A stretch of DNA of 43,602 nucleotides, taken from the NCBI RefSeq assembly GCF_000337175.1, contig NZ_AOIJ01000055.1:28721-72322 (forward strand), in the 5' to 3' direction. This document shows, one piece after another, positions 1 through 10,487 of this stretch (within the stretch, counting starts at the first letter, position 1; every line of letters begins with the position of its first letter). The notes under the pieces are model-generated. The model worked only from the letters and a program-made list of their open reading frames with translations. It was not told the origin of the DNA and made no database searches. This DNA is from Natrinema gari JCM 14663. Lineage in GTDB: Archaea; Halobacteriota; Halobacteria; Halobacteriales; Natrialbaceae. The position numbers and the translations under genes are program-made.

Positions 1-1
1 G

Positions 2-74
2 CGCCCGAGGCGGGATTTGAACCCGCGTCACAACCGTGACAGGGTTGTATGATGGGCCACTACACCACCCGGGC
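2..74 (-). tRNA. tRNA-Asp (anticodon GUC)
   Basis: Read on the minus strand, this folds as a 73-nt cloverleaf. The acceptor stem GCCCGGG pairs with CTCGGGC and is followed by discriminator G. The anticodon stem CAACC/GGTTG encloses a loop with GTC, and the T arm carries GGTTCAAATCC. The anticodon reads Asp codons. No intron is visible and CCA is not encoded in full. An AT-richer patch around 100-112 (AAAGCCTTAATG on the minus strand) is a plausible TATA element for its transcription. Confidence 0.96.
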
Positions 75-397
75 CACCTGCAACTCCTCCTTTCCCGGTC
101 ACGGCATTAAGGCTTTTCAATCAAACTCCGTGTGGTACGGTCAGTCTCGCCACGACCTCTCTCGAACCCGGACTTCGGTTCGACTCGTGATACCGCATTG
201 CATGACCCACAAGGAATATAACTGATAACCGGGTATTCTCGAGTGTGATCGACGGCTCCGGTTCGGTCGACCGGCCGGGTAGCCCTGCTTGTGCGTCGAG
301 TTAGTAACGGTTAAATGCCTCCCGCCGCTACTTGCCTGTAGTATCTCGTGACAGCCGCTTCTCTCCCAATAGCCGACACGCACACCCAACCCAATAC
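75..397. other. Intergenic region between tRNA-Asp and rpoH
   Basis: This gap of about 320 bases holds no convincing gene. It should contain the promoter of the tRNA on the minus strand and that of the RNA polymerase operon on the plus strand. Short reading frames here have Arg/Ser-rich compositions typical of antisense frames in GC-rich DNA. Confidence 0.7.
309..317 (+). promoter_or_regulatory. Candidate TATA box of the rpoH-nusA operon
   Basis: GGTTAAATG is the best TATA-like match upstream of rpoH. Starting 25-28 bases downstream, transcription would give a leader of roughly 60 bases before the ATG at 398. This is inferred from spacing only. Confidence 0.4.
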
Positions 398-625
398 ATG
401 GTAGACGTAAGCCAACACGAACTCGTTCCGGAGCACACTGTTCTCGAGGAAGAGGCCCTCGAGGACGTGCTCGAGGAATACAACATCGACCGTACAGATT
501 TACCGAAGATCAAGCGCAACGATCCCGCTCTGCCGGACGAGGCGGAGATCGGTGACGTCATCAAGATCGTTCGCGACTCGCGGACGACCGATCAGTCGAT
601 CGTATACCGACTCGTGGTAGAATAA
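398..625 (+). CDS. rpoH: DNA-directed RNA polymerase subunit H (Rpo5)
   Basis: A 75-residue archaeal RNA polymerase subunit H, the homologue of the C-terminal domain of eukaryotic RPB5. It is a small assembly subunit at the lower jaw of the enzyme. The start [13 protein letters not shown] at 398 is chosen because family members begin just before the conserved HxLVPxH motif; the upstream in-frame extension to 332 has no family support. The core [10 protein letters not shown] and the C-terminal region leading to YRLVVE match the family. It is the first gene of the polymerase operon, and its stop is followed directly by the rpoB'' ATG with no gap. Confidence 0.97.
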   Translation: MVDVSQHELVPEHTVLEEEALEDVLEEYNIDRTDLPKIKRNDPALPDEAEIGDVIKIVRDSRTTDQSIVYRLVVE

Positions 626-2206
626 ATGGCAATGGAACTCAACCGCGACAAACGACGAGAGATTTCGCGCGAATATTTCTCGAAGGAACGGATCGCCGAA
701 CACCACTACCGCTCGTTCAACGCTTTCCTCAACCGGGGGATGCAGGAGGTCGTCGACGAGAAGGCGACGATCGATACGGACATCGGCGACAAGGAAGGCG
801 AGGAGCCGGTCCACGTCGAACTGGGCGACGTTCGCGTCGTCACGCCGCGCGTCCGCGAGGCGGACGGGTCCGAAGAACTGCTCTATCCACAGGAAGCCCG
901 CCTGCGGAACATCACGTACTCCGCGCCGGTTTTCATGGAGATGTCGATCGTCAAGGGCGAGGAAGGCGACGAACGTGTCGTCGACTCGACCGAGACGAAG
1001 ATCGGCCGGATGCCGATCATGGTCGGCTCCGACAAGTGTAACATCGCCGGCTTCTCCGACGAGGAACTGATCGAGATCGGCGAGGACCCCGCAGACCCGG
1101 GCGGCTACTTCATCGTCAACGGTTCCGAACGGGTGCTGATGACCAGCGAGGACCTCGCGCCGAACAAGATCCTCGCCGAATACGACAGCAAGTACGGCGA
1201 CGAGATTCAGGTCGCCAAGACGTTCTCGCAGCGCCGTGGCTACCGCGCCCTCGTGTTGTGCGAACGGAACCGCGAAGGGCTGCTCGAGGTGTCGTTCCCC
1301 TCGGTGTCTGGCTCGATCAACTTCGTGACGCTCGTGCGTGCGCTGGGCCTCGAGTCGGACGAGGAGATCGTCCACAAGGTCTCGAACGATCCCGAGGTCG
1401 TCAAGTACATGCTGGAGAACCTGGAGGAAGCGGAGGTCCAGACCGAGGAGGAAGCCATCGAGGAACTGGGCAAACGCGTCGCCTCCGGGCAGGGGAAAAA
1501 CTACCAGCTCAAGCGGGCGAATTACGTCATCGACCGCTACCTTCTGCCCCACCTCCACGAGGACGGCGTCGAGGAGGAAGACGTCCGCATCAACAAGGCC
1601 CACTACCTCTGTCGGATGGCCGAGGCCTGTTTCGAACTCGCGCTCGGCCGGCGCGAATCCGACGACAAGGACCACTACGCGAACAAGCGACTGAAGGTCA
1701 GCGGCGACCTGATGAAAGACCTGTTCCGGACCGCACTGAACAAGCTGGCCCGGGACGTCAAGTATCAGCTCGAGCGCGCCAACATGCGCAACCGACAGCT
1801 CTCGGTGAACACGGTCGTCCGGTCCGACGTCCTGACCGAGCGACTCGAGCACCCGATCGCCACGGGGAACTGGGTCGGCGGCCGCTCCGGCGTGAGCCAG
1901 CTGGTCGACCGAACCGACTTCATGGGCGTCCTCTCGCACCTGCGTCGGCTCCGCAGCCCGCTGTCGCGCTCGCAGCCCCACTTCGAAGCGCGGGACCTGC
2001 ACGCGACCCAGTGGGGTCGCATCGGACCCTCCGAGACGCCGGAGGGGCCGAACTGTGGGCTGGTGAAGAACTTCGCGCAGTCGATGGAGCTCTCCCAGAA
2101 CGTCGAGGACGAACAGGAACTCAAACGCGAACTGGCGTCCATGGGGGTCGAGGGCATTCCCGGCCTCGAAGGGATCGAACGAACGGCAGCAACAGGGGAC
2201 GACTAA
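626..2206 (+). CDS. rpoB'': DNA-directed RNA polymerase subunit B'' (Rpo2N)
   Basis: The N-terminal half of the second-largest RNA polymerase subunit, 526 residues. In haloarchaea and many methanogens subunit B is encoded as two genes, and this piece carries the protrusion, lobe and start of the fork. Recognisable family segments are ISREYFSKERIAEHHYRSFN near the N-terminus, GGYFIVNGSERVLM, and near the C-terminus SPLSRSQPHFEARDLHATQWG followed by PSETPEGPNCGLVKN. It abuts rpoH without spacing and is followed after 3 bases by rpoB', consistent with translational coupling. The long antisense frame opposite it is a codon-bias shadow. Confidence 0.98.
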   Translation: MAMELNRDKRREISREYFSKERIAEHHYRSFNAFLNRGMQEVVDEKATIDTDIGDKEGEEPVHVELGDVRVVTPRVREADGSEELLYPQEARLRNITYSAPVFMEMSIVKGEEGDERVVDSTETKIGRMPIMVGSDKCNIAGFSDEELIEIGEDPADPGGYFIVNGSERVLMTSEDLAPNKILAEYDSKYGDEIQVAKTFSQRRGYRALVLCERNREGLLEVSFPSVSGSINFVTLVRALGLESDEEIVHKVSNDPEVVKYMLENLEEAEVQTEEEAIEELGKRVASGQGKNYQLKRANYVIDRYLLPHLHEDGVEEEDVRINKAHYLCRMAEACFELALGRRESDDKDHYANKRLKVSGDLMKDLFRTALNKLARDVKYQLERANMRNRQLSVNTVVRSDVLTERLEHPIATGNWVGGRSGVSQLVDRTDFMGVLSHLRRLRSPLSRSQPHFEARDLHATQWGRIGPSETPEGPNCGLVKNFAQSMELSQNVEDEQELKRELASMGVEGIPGLEGIERTAATGDD

Positions 2207-2209
2207 ATC

Positions 2210-4039
2210 ATGAGCAGCCAACAACGAGAGGCGAAAGTCTACGTCAATGGATCGCTGGTGGGGACCCATCCCGATCCGCACGAACTCGCAGAACAGATCC
2301 GCGAAGCGCGACGCATCGGCGACGTCAGCGAGATGGTCAACGTCTCGGTCAAAGAGCGCACCCGCGAAGTAATCGTCAACGCCGATGCGGGCCGTGCCCG
2401 ACGGCCCCTGCTGGTCGTCGAGGACGGCGAACCGCGCATCTCCCAGCAGGAAGTCGAGGCGCTTCAGGAAGGTGACCTCGAGTTCGAGGACCTCGTCGAT
2501 CACGGCTACATCGAGTTCATCGACGCCGAGGAGGAAGAGGACATTCTCGTCGCCGTCGACGAGGACGACCTGACCGAAAAGCACACCCACCTCGAGATCG
2601 ATCCGTCGCTGATCTTCTCGATCGGTGCGGGGATGATCCCCTATCCCGAGCACAACGCCAGCCCCCGCATTACGATGGGAGCAGGGATGATCAAGCAGTC
2701 GCTTGGGCTGCCGAGTGCGAACTACCGCATTCGGCCGGACACGCGCCAGCACCTGCTTCACTACCCGCAGCTCTCGATGGTCAAAACCCAGACGACCGAA
2801 CAGATCGGCTACGACGAGCGGCCCGCCGCGCAGAACTTCGTCGTCGCCGTGATGAGCTACGAGGGGTTCAACATCGAGGACGCGCTGGTCATGAACAAGG
2901 CCAGCGTCGAACGCGCGCTCGCGCGTTCACACTTCTTCCGGACCTACGAGGGCGAGGAACGCCGGTATCCGGGCGGCCAGGAGGACCGCTTCGAGATTCC
3001 TTCCCAGGACGTCCGCGGTGCCCGCGGTGAGGAAGCGTACAACCACCTGGACGAGGACGGCCTTGTCAACCCCGAGACGACGGTCGACGAGAACTCCGTC
3101 CTGCTCGGGAAGACGTCGCCGCCGCGGTTCCTCGAGGAACCCGACGACATGGGAGGTCTGTCGCCCCAGAAGCGCCGGGAGACCTCGGTCACCATGCGAT
3201 CGGGCGAATCCGGGATCGTCGACACCGTGACCCTCATGGAAGGCGAGGACGGTTCGAAGCTCTCGAAGGTCTCGGTGCGCGACGAGCGGATCCCCGAACT
3301 CGGGGACAAGTTCGCCAGCCGCCACGGCCAGAAGGGTGTCGTCGGCCACCTCGCGCCACAGGAGGATATGCCCTTCACCGAGGAGGGCGTCGTCCCCGAC
3401 CTCGTCTTGAACCCGCACGCGCTGCCCTCGCGGATGACCGTCGGTCACATCCTCGAGATGATCGGCGGCAAACTCGGGTCGATGGAAGGTCGCCGCGTCG
3501 ACGGGACGCCGTTCCTCGGCGAGGACGAGGACGAGCTCCGACAGGGGCTCGAGGACGCCGGCTTCGACTCGGCGGGCAAGGAGACCATGTACTCCGGGAT
3601 TTCCGGCGAGAAGATCGAGGCCGAGATCTTCGTCGGCGTGATCTTCTACCAGAAACTCTACCACATGGTCTCGAACAAACTGCACGCCCGCTCGCGCGGG
3701 CCGGTGCAGGTGCTGACCCGACAGCCGACGGAGGGACGCGCCCGCGAGGGTGGTCTCCGTATCGGGGAGATGGAACGCGACGTGTTCATCGGCCACGGGG
3801 CGGCCATGACGCTGAAGGAACGACTCCTCGACGAGTCCGACCGCGAGTTCATCCACGTCTGTGCGAACTGTGGGATGAGCGCGGTCGAAAACGTCGAACA
3901 ACGGCGTGTCTACTGTCCGAACTGCGACGAGGAGACCGATATCCACGAGATCGAGATGAGCTACGCGTTCAAGCTCCTCTTGGACGAGATGAAGGCGCTG
4001 GGTATCGCACCGCGACTCGAACTGGAGGACGCCGTCTAA
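2210..4039 (+). CDS. rpoB': DNA-directed RNA polymerase subunit B' (Rpo2C)
   Basis: The C-terminal half of the second-largest polymerase subunit, 609 residues. It contributes the hybrid-binding region, wall and anchor near the active site. Key segments are [37 protein letters not shown] followed by [26 protein letters not shown], and the C-terminal zinc ribbon CANCG...CPNC preceding the clamp-interacting tail. Together with B'' it reconstitutes a normal-length archaeal B subunit. It starts 3 bases after the rpoB'' stop and is followed 3 bases later by rpoA'. Confidence 0.98.
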   Translation: MSSQQREAKVYVNGSLVGTHPDPHELAEQIREARRIGDVSEMVNVSVKERTREVIVNADAGRARRPLLVVEDGEPRISQQEVEALQEGDLEFEDLVDHGYIEFIDAEEEEDILVAVDEDDLTEKHTHLEIDPSLIFSIGAGMIPYPEHNASPRITMGAGMIKQSLGLPSANYRIRPDTRQHLLHYPQLSMVKTQTTEQIGYDERPAAQNFVVAVMSYEGFNIEDALVMNKASVERALARSHFFRTYEGEERRYPGGQEDRFEIPSQDVRGARGEEAYNHLDEDGLVNPETTVDENSVLLGKTSPPRFLEEPDDMGGLSPQKRRETSVTMRSGESGIVDTVTLMEGEDGSKLSKVSVRDERIPELGDKFASRHGQKGVVGHLAPQEDMPFTEEGVVPDLVLNPHALPSRMTVGHILEMIGGKLGSMEGRRVDGTPFLGEDEDELRQGLEDAGFDSAGKETMYSGISGEKIEAEIFVGVIFYQKLYHMVSNKLHARSRGPVQVLTRQPTEGRAREGGLRIGEMERDVFIGHGAAMTLKERLLDESDREFIHVCANCGMSAVENVEQRRVYCPNCDEETDIHEIEMSYAFKLLLDEMKALGIAPRLELEDAV

Positions 4040-4042
4040 CCC

Positions 4043-6970
4043 ATGCAAGACACGACACCCAAAGACATCGGTTCGCTTTCATTCGGGCTCATGGAGCCCG
4101 AGGAGTACCGGGAGATGAGCGCGACGAAGATCATCACTGCCGACACCTACGACGACGACGGGTTCCCCATCGACATGGGACTGATGGATCCCCGTCTGGG
4201 CGTGATCGACCCCGGCCTCGAGTGCAAGACCTGCGGCAAGCACTCCGGGTCCTGTAACGGCCACTTCGGCCACATCGAACTGGCCGCGCCCGTGATCCAC
4301 GTCGGCTTTACGAAACTCATCCGGCGGCTCCTTCGTGGGACCTGCCGGGAGTGTTCGAAGCTCCTCCTCACCGAGGACGAACGCGACGAGTTCCGGGACC
4401 AACTCGACGAATCCCGCAAACTGAGCCGGGATCTGAACGACGTGACCAAGGCCGCGATCCGACAGGCCCGCAAGAAGGACCGGTGTCCGTTCTGTGGCGA
4501 AATCCAGTACGATATCGACCACGAGAAGCCGACGACCTACTACGAGGTCCAGCAGGTCCTGACTAGCGAGTATTCCCAGCGCATCGCCGGCGCGATGCAG
4601 GGCGATGAGGAGGAAGGCGTCGAGCGGACGACGCCGGACGAACTCGCCGAGCAGACCGAGATCGAACTCACTCGAGTCAACGAGATCCTGTCCGGCTCGT
4701 TCCGCCCGCGGGAGAGTCAGCGGAAGGCGATCGAGAAGGCCCTCGATATCGATCTCACTGAAGAGGACACGAACAAGCTGATGCCCAGCGACATCCGGGA
4801 CTGGTTCGAGAACATCCCGGACGAGGATATCGAAGTACTCGGGATCAATCCCGAACGGTCGCGTCCCGAGTGGATGATCCTCACCGTCCTCCCCGTGCCG
4901 CCGGTCACTGCCCGCCCGTCGATCACGCTCGACAACGGGCAGCGCTCGGAGGACGACCTCACGCACAAGCTGGTCGACATCATCCGGATCAACCAGCGGT
5001 TCATGGAGAACCGCGAGGCCGGTGCGCCCCAGCTGATCATCGAGGACCTCTGGGAACTCCTGCAGTACCACGTCACGACGTTCATGGACAACGAGATCTC
5101 GGGCACGCCGCCGGCGCGCCACCGCTCCGGTCGGCCCCTGAAAACCCTCTCCCAGCGCCTCAAGGGCAAGGAAGGGCGCTTCCGAGGCTCGCTGTCCGGA
5201 AAGCGCGTGAACTTCTCGGCCCGGACCGTGATCTCGCCGGACCCGACGCTCTCGCTGAACGAGGTCGGCGTTCCGGACCGCGTGGCAAAGGAGATGACCC
5301 AGACGATGAACGTCACCGAACGCAACGTCCAGGACGCCCGTCGGTTCGTCTCGAACGGCCCGGAGGGCCATCCCGGTGCGAACTACGTTCGTCGTCCCGA
5401 CGGCCGCCGGCTGAAGGTGACCGAGAAGAACTGCGAACAGCTCGCCGAGAAGGTCGAGGCCGGGTGGGAGGTCAACCGCCACCTCATCGACGGCGACATC
5501 GTCATCTTCAACCGCCAGCCGTCGCTCCACCGGATGTCGATCATGGCCCACGAGGTCGTGGTCATGCCGTACAAGACGTTCCGGCTGAACACCGTCGTCT
5601 GTCCGCCGTACAACGCCGACTTCGACGGCGACGAAATGAACATGCACGCGCTGCAAAACGAGGAGGCCCGCGCCGAAGCGCGCGTCCTCATGCGCGTCCA
5701 AGAGCAGATGCTCTCCCCGCGGTTCGGCGAGAACATCATCGGGGCCATTCAGGACCACATCTCCGGGATGTACCTCCTGACACACGACAACCCCCGCTTC
5801 AACGAGACGCAGGCGCTCGACCTGCTCCGTGCCACCCGGATCGACGAACTCCCCGAACCCAGCGGCATCGACGACGAGGGAACGCCGTTTTGGACCGGCT
5901 ACGACGTCTTCTCCGAACTGCTGCCCGACGATCTCGACCTCGAGTTCACGGGGACCATCGGCGACGAGGTCATCATCGAGGACGGCCAGTTGCTCCAGGG
6001 AACCATCGCCGAGGACGAGGTCGGCGAGTTCGGCGGCGAGATCGTCGACACGATCACGAAGGTATACGGGAACACCCGCGCCCGGATCTTCGTCAACGAG
6101 GTCTCGACGCTGGCGATGCGTGCCATCATGCACTTTGGCTTCTCGATCGGGATCGACGACGAGACCATCCCCGAGGAGGCCCAATCGCGCATCGACGAGA
6201 CCATCGCGGACGCCAACGACCGCGTCGAAGAGCTCATCGAGGCCTACGAGCGCGGCGAACTCGAGAGTCTCCCCGGACGGACGATCGACGAGACTCTCGA
6301 GATGAAGATCATGCAGACGCTCTCGCGTGCGCGTGACAACGCGGGGAACATCGCGGACGAGCACTTCCAGGACGACAACCCCGCCGTCGTCATGGCCAAC
6401 TCCGGTGCGCGTGGGTCGATGCTCAACCTGACCCAGATGGCCGGCGCGGTCGGCCAGCAGGCGGTTCGGGGCGAGCGGATCAACCGTGGGTACGAGGATC
6501 GGACCCTCTCGCATTACGAACCGAACGATCTCTCGGCCGAGGCCCACGGCTTCGTCGAGAACTCCTACACTAGCGGGCTCACGCCGCGAGAATTCTTCTT
6601 CCACGCGATGGGCGGCCGCGAGGGCCTGGTCGACACTGCAGTCCGGACCTCGAAGTCCGGGTACCTGCAGCGGCGGCTGATCAACGCCCTCTCGGAACTC
6701 GAGACCCAGTACGACGGCACGGTCCGGGACACCTCGGATACGATCGTCCAGTTCGAGTTCGGCGAGGACGGTACCTCGCCGGTCAAGGTCTCGTCCGACG
6801 ACGACAACGATATCGACGTCGAACACATCGCCGACCGCGTGCTCGACTCCGAATTCGAGTCCGCGGAGGAACGCCAGGAGTTCCTCGGTTCCAAACCGCG
6901 GCCGACCAACCTCTCGGAACACGCCGACGACCGACTCGCTGAGGGCACGGAGGTGACCTCCGATGACTGA
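4043..6970 (+). CDS. rpoA': DNA-directed RNA polymerase subunit A' (Rpo1N)
   Basis: The N-terminal part of the largest RNA polymerase subunit, 975 residues, bearing the catalytic magnesium site NADFDGD (about residues 524-530). The clamp zinc motif begins with [17 protein letters not shown] (C61, C64, C71, H74), and further CxxC pairs (CREC, CPFC) follow. The rudder/lid region carries [16 protein letters not shown]. It ends where archaeal A subunits are normally split, and the remainder is encoded by the overlapping rpoA''. The last 8 bases overlap the rpoA'' start, suggesting coupled translation. Confidence 0.98.
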   Translation: MQDTTPKDIGSLSFGLMEPEEYREMSATKIITADTYDDDGFPIDMGLMDPRLGVIDPGLECKTCGKHSGSCNGHFGHIELAAPVIHVGFTKLIRRLLRGTCRECSKLLLTEDERDEFRDQLDESRKLSRDLNDVTKAAIRQARKKDRCPFCGEIQYDIDHEKPTTYYEVQQVLTSEYSQRIAGAMQGDEEEGVERTTPDELAEQTEIELTRVNEILSGSFRPRESQRKAIEKALDIDLTEEDTNKLMPSDIRDWFENIPDEDIEVLGINPERSRPEWMILTVLPVPPVTARPSITLDNGQRSEDDLTHKLVDIIRINQRFMENREAGAPQLIIEDLWELLQYHVTTFMDNEISGTPPARHRSGRPLKTLSQRLKGKEGRFRGSLSGKRVNFSARTVISPDPTLSLNEVGVPDRVAKEMTQTMNVTERNVQDARRFVSNGPEGHPGANYVRRPDGRRLKVTEKNCEQLAEKVEAGWEVNRHLIDGDIVIFNRQPSLHRMSIMAHEVVVMPYKTFRLNTVVCPPYNADFDGDEMNMHALQNEEARAEARVLMRVQEQMLSPRFGENIIGAIQDHISGMYLLTHDNPRFNETQALDLLRATRIDELPEPSGIDDEGTPFWTGYDVFSELLPDDLDLEFTGTIGDEVIIEDGQLLQGTIAEDEVGEFGGEIVDTITKVYGNTRARIFVNEVSTLAMRAIMHFGFSIGIDDETIPEEAQSRIDETIADANDRVEELIEAYERGELESLPGRTIDETLEMKIMQTLSRARDNAGNIADEHFQDDNPAVVMANSGARGSMLNLTQMAGAVGQQAVRGERINRGYEDRTLSHYEPNDLSAEAHGFVENSYTSGLTPREFFFHAMGGREGLVDTAVRTSKSGYLQRRLINALSELETQYDGTVRDTSDTIVQFEFGEDGTSPVKVSSDDDNDIDVEHIADRVLDSEFESAEERQEFLGSKPRPTNLSEHADDRLAEGTEVTSDD

Positions 6971-8159
6971 CGTTGCATACGATGTCGACGACGACACGAT
7001 CGCGGTCGTCGAGGACACCGATCTCCCGCGGCGGCTCAAAGACGAGGTCTACGAGACGCTCGAGGCCCGCGAGGGCGCGACGGTCGAGGAGGCCGACGAA
7101 CTCGCGAAGGCCGTTGAGACCCGCTATCTCGACACCCGCGTCGAGCCCCTCGACCCCGTCGGGACGGTCTCGGCGCAGTCGATCGGCGAACCCGGCACCC
7201 AGCTGACGATGAACACGTTCCACTACGCGGGGGTCGCCGAAATCGACGTGACCCAGGGGCTGCCACGGCTGATCGAGCTGGTCGACGCCCGGAAGACCCC
7301 GGACACGCCGATGATGACCGTCTACCTCGAGGACGAGTACGCCACCGAGCGGGAGAAAGCCCACGAGGTCGTCTGGAACATCGAGGCGACGCAGATCCTC
7401 GCACTGGGCGACGTGTCGACGAACGTCGCGGACATGCGCGTTCAGATCTCGCTCAACGAGGACACGCTGCAGGAACGGCTGATCACGGCCGAAGAAGTCG
7501 CCGGCATCATCGAGGATTCGCTCGGCGTGAAGACGGTCCAGCAGGGTACCCAGATCGAATTCGGGCCCGAGGAACCGTCCTACCGCGATCTCCTCCAACT
7601 CGTCGAGGAGCTGCGGGACATCACGTTCAAGGGAATCGAAGAGGTCTCGCGGGTCGTCATCCGTCGCGAGGAACTCGAGAACGGCAACGAGGAGTTCGTC
7701 CTCTATACCGAGGGATCGGCCTTCGGCGACGTCCTCGAGATCGAGGGCGTCGACGCCTCACGGACGACGTGTAACAACATCCACGAGATCCACCGCAACT
7801 TGGGTATCGAAGCCGCCCGCGAGGCGATCATCGAGGAGACGAACAACACGCTCGCCGAGCAGGGGCTGGACGACGTGAACGTCCGGCACCTGATGCTCGT
7901 CGCGGACATGATGACGAACCGCGGCGAGATCGAATCGATCGGTCGGCACGGGATTTCGGGGTCGAAGGAATCCGTCCTCGCCCGCGCGGCGTTCGAGGTG
8001 ACGGTCAACCACCTGCTCAACGCCGCGATTCACGGCGAAGTCGACGACCTCGACGGCGTGACGGAGAACGTCATCGTCGGCAAACCGATCAAGCTCGGCA
8101 CCGGCGACGTCGATCTCCGGATGGGATCGACCACCTCCGGCAGCGGTCAGGCAGACTGA
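6963..8159 (+). CDS. rpoA'': DNA-directed RNA polymerase subunit A'' (Rpo1C)
   Basis: The C-terminal part of the largest polymerase subunit, 398 residues. It holds the trigger-loop and bridge-adjacent segment [18 protein letters not shown] with [14 protein letters not shown], and the jaw/cleft domain with [13 protein letters not shown] and [18 protein letters not shown]. Its ATG lies within the last codons of rpoA' (8-base overlap). It ends 3 bases before nusA. A short Ser/Gly-containing tail after DLRMG is a normal length variation. Confidence 0.98.
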   Translation: MTDVAYDVDDDTIAVVEDTDLPRRLKDEVYETLEAREGATVEEADELAKAVETRYLDTRVEPLDPVGTVSAQSIGEPGTQLTMNTFHYAGVAEIDVTQGLPRLIELVDARKTPDTPMMTVYLEDEYATEREKAHEVVWNIEATQILALGDVSTNVADMRVQISLNEDTLQERLITAEEVAGIIEDSLGVKTVQQGTQIEFGPEEPSYRDLLQLVEELRDITFKGIEEVSRVVIRREELENGNEEFVLYTEGSAFGDVLEIEGVDASRTTCNNIHEIHRNLGIEAAREAIIEETNNTLAEQGLDDVNVRHLMLVADMMTNRGEIESIGRHGISGSKESVLARAAFEVTVNHLLNAAIHGEVDDLDGVTENVIVGKPIKLGTGDVDLRMGSTTSGSGQAD

Positions 8160-8162
8160 TCG

Positions 8163-8588
8163 ATGGGTGTGACCCTCGATGACGACGCCCGGCAGTATCT
8201 CGCCGCGTTCGAGGACGTGACGGGCGTTGACGGCCGAGATTGTCTCGTCACCGAGGGCGGTGATCGGCTCCTGATCGTCGTCGCCAGCGGCGGGATGGGC
8301 GAAGCGATCGGCCCCGGCGGCCGAACCGTAACGCGGTTCGAGGAACGGGTCGACGCACAGGTCCGCCTCGTCGAGGACGCGGACACGCCCGAGACGTTCG
8401 TCGCGAACGTCCTCGCGCCCGCGGCAGTCTACAACGTCACGGTCAGCGAGAACAACGACACCGTCGCCTACGTCGAGGTCGCGGAGGCCGATCACGGCAT
8501 TGCGATCGGGACGGACGGGCGGACGATCGACGCCGCACGGCAGCTCGCGGATCGGCATTTCGGAATCGACGACGTACAGCTCATCTGA
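8163..8588 (+). CDS. nusA: NusA-like KH-domain transcription factor
   Basis: A 141-residue archaeal NusA homologue with two K-homology RNA-binding domains and no N-terminal polymerase-binding domain, which is the usual archaeal size. The first KH carries GGMGEAIGPGGR and the second ADHGIAIGTDGR, the GxxG-type loops. It lies 3 bases after rpoA'', as expected for the archaeal polymerase operon. Its role in elongation or termination is inferred from the family. In other haloarchaea rpsL commonly follows nearby; here an inserted block separates them. Confidence 0.96.
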   Translation: MGVTLDDDARQYLAAFEDVTGVDGRDCLVTEGGDRLLIVVASGGMGEAIGPGGRTVTRFEERVDAQVRLVEDADTPETFVANVLAPAAVYNVTVSENNDTVAYVEVAEADHGIAIGTDGRTIDAARQLADRHFGIDDVQLI

Positions 8589-8921
8589 TCTCGAGTCGGC
8601 GTCTCGTCCCGCCCGCTGTGGCACATTCGCCACCGGTCGACCGGATCGCAGCCGGTGATCGAAACGGATCGCTTTCGTATCGACGGAAACCCGTCCTGAC
8701 TCCCAGTGGACGCCCAGCCGTGGCTCTCTTGTCCGGTTCGCGTCGGTCCGTGCGAACTCGTCGCGCGTTCCCCCTCAAAATAGTTATGTGTGGCGAGTCT
8801 CGGGACGCAATCGATCGCACGTTCGACCCGTTCATGCGCCCTACGGATAGCTATCAGTAGTTATCGATCGCGAATGTCATACCCAAACCAATAAACAAAT
8901 TCCACCGATAGAGGGAGTCGT
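8589..8921. other. Intergenic region between nusA and the aldehyde dehydrogenase gene
   Basis: A gap of about 330 bases with no credible gene. The last 50 bases are AT-rich and contain the likely promoter of the downstream dehydrogenase. It marks the left edge of material interrupting the polymerase/ribosomal cluster. Confidence 0.6.
8886..8901 (+). promoter_or_regulatory. Candidate TATA region of the aldehyde dehydrogenase gene
   Basis: The AT-rich AACCAATAAACAAATT lies 21-36 bases before the ATG at 8922. A purine-rich GAGGGAG just before the ATG could serve as a ribosome-binding site. Confidence 0.45.
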
Positions 8922-10433
8922 ATGACGAATACGAGTACGCGATCCGCCGACGGACGAGACGCCGACGAACTCGATATTGCGCCGGAGACCGGGTGGAACG
9001 CCTTGTTCCTCGACGGCGAGTGGGTACCCGCTGGTGACCGGGACCTGATCGACGTCGAAAACCCCGCGACACGGACGACGGTGACGACGGTTCCGTCGGC
9101 GACCGAGGACGACGTCGACGAGGCGTACGCGATCGCGGAGGACGCACAATCGGCCTGGGGCCAGCGACCGCCACAGGAGCGCGCCGCGATCGTCTCCGAC
9201 GCGTGCGCGTTGCTTGGCGAGTACGCCGACGACCTCGAGTGGCTGTTCGCGGTTGAGTGTGGCGGCGTCCAGCTGAAGGCCGATTTCGAGACCCAGCTCG
9301 CACAAGGCACGATGGAGGTCGGTGCCGGACTGGCGATGCGCGACGGCGGCCGCCGGAAGGACTCGGTGACGCCCGGCAAGGAGAACCTCCTCGTGCGCGA
9401 ACCGGCCGGCGTCGTCGGCGTCATCACGCCGTGGAACTTCCCGCTGTATCTCACCAGCCGGGTCGTCGCACCAGCCATCGCGCTGGGGAACAGCGTGGTC
9501 CTCAAACCGGACGAGCACACCCCGTTGATGGGCGGGCTCGTGCTCGCACGAGTCTTCGAGGAGGCCGGACTCCCGGACGGTGTCCTGAACGTCGTCCCCG
9601 GCTACGGTCACGAGATCGGCGACCACTTCTCGGGCCACTCGGTCCCGTCGGTGATGTCGTTTACCGGCTCTTCGGAAGTCGGGCGGGGCGTCGGCCAGCG
9701 CGCCGTCGGCGCGTATACGGAGCCGGCCCTCGAGTTAGGCGGGAACAACGCTCACGTCGTCCTCCCGGATGCCGACTTAGAGCGTGCGATCGACGCCGGT
9801 GCGTTCGGGTCGTTCACCCACCAGGGACAGGAGTGTATCTCGATCAACCGCCACGTGGTTCACGAGTCGCTGTACGACGAGTACGTCGCGGGGTTGGCCG
9901 ACCGTGCCGCGCAACTCCACATCGGCGATCCGCGCGAGGAGGGGACCCTGGTCGGCCCGGTCATCAACGAGAGTCAACGGGACAAGATCGTCGGCTTCCT
10001 CGAGGAATCGGTCGCGAACGGGGCGACGGTCGAGGCTGGTGGCGGCCACGATGGGCTGTTCATCGAACCGACGGTGTTGTCGGGCGTCACCAGCGACATG
10101 CCGGTCGCCTGCAACGAGCATTTCGGACCGGTCGCGCCTGTCATCCCCTTCGAGACCGACGAGGAGGCGATCGAGATCGTCAACGACACCGAGTACGGCC
10201 TGTCGGGCTCGGTGCACTCGACGGACGTGGCTCGTGCGCGTGACGTGGCCGACGCGATGGAGACGGGGATGGTCCACATCAACGACCAGCCGTTGAACGA
10301 CGAACCGCACGTCGCGTTCGGCGGTGTCGGCGCGTCGGGACTTGGCCGGTACAACGACGAGTGGATCATGGACACCCTGACGACGCTGAAGTGGATCTCG
10401 ATCCAGCGCGAGCCTCGAGAGTATCCGTACTAA
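8922..10433 (+). CDS. NAD(P)-dependent aldehyde dehydrogenase
   Basis: A 503-residue enzyme of the aldehyde dehydrogenase superfamily, oxidising an aldehyde to its carboxylic acid with NAD(P)+. The cofactor-domain motif TPWNFPL (PWNF at 170-173), the nucleotide-binding FTGSSEVGRGV, the general-base glutamate E271 in LELGGNN and the catalytic cysteine C305 in GQECIS are all intact. Its length is the family norm. The sequence resembles the benzaldehyde/vanillin-type branch, but the substrate cannot be fixed. A GAGGGAG motif precedes the ATG. It converges on the V4R-like gene, so the two are not co-transcribed. It sits unusually between nusA and rpsL. Confidence 0.95.
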   Translation: MTNTSTRSADGRDADELDIAPETGWNALFLDGEWVPAGDRDLIDVENPATRTTVTTVPSATEDDVDEAYAIAEDAQSAWGQRPPQERAAIVSDACALLGEYADDLEWLFAVECGGVQLKADFETQLAQGTMEVGAGLAMRDGGRRKDSVTPGKENLLVREPAGVVGVITPWNFPLYLTSRVVAPAIALGNSVVLKPDEHTPLMGGLVLARVFEEAGLPDGVLNVVPGYGHEIGDHFSGHSVPSVMSFTGSSEVGRGVGQRAVGAYTEPALELGGNNAHVVLPDADLERAIDAGAFGSFTHQGQECISINRHVVHESLYDEYVAGLADRAAQLHIGDPREEGTLVGPVINESQRDKIVGFLEESVANGATVEAGGGHDGLFIEPTVLSGVTSDMPVACNEHFGPVAPVIPFETDEEAIEIVNDTEYGLSGSVHSTDVARARDVADAMETGMVHINDQPLNDEPHVAFGGVGASGLGRYNDEWIMDTLTTLKWISIQREPREYPY

Positions 10434-10487
10434 CTCGGTCGACACTCGAGGCAGGAAAACGGCTGTCGGTGAGTTCGGCGCGTGCGA

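Noticed and set aside
1258-2475. Arg/Pro-rich plus-strand frame overlapping rpoB''
   Set aside because: Out-of-frame shadow inside a conserved gene.
500-2761. A 753-codon open frame opposite rpoB''/rpoB'
   Set aside because: It is an antisense frame of acidic, GC-rich genes: its product is rich in Val, Leu, Asp and Arg with no recognisable domain, and the sense strand is unmistakably RNA polymerase.
4079-7039. A 986-codon open frame opposite rpoA'
   Set aside because: Same cause: GC-rich third positions keep the opposite frame open. No homology and no plausible promoter.
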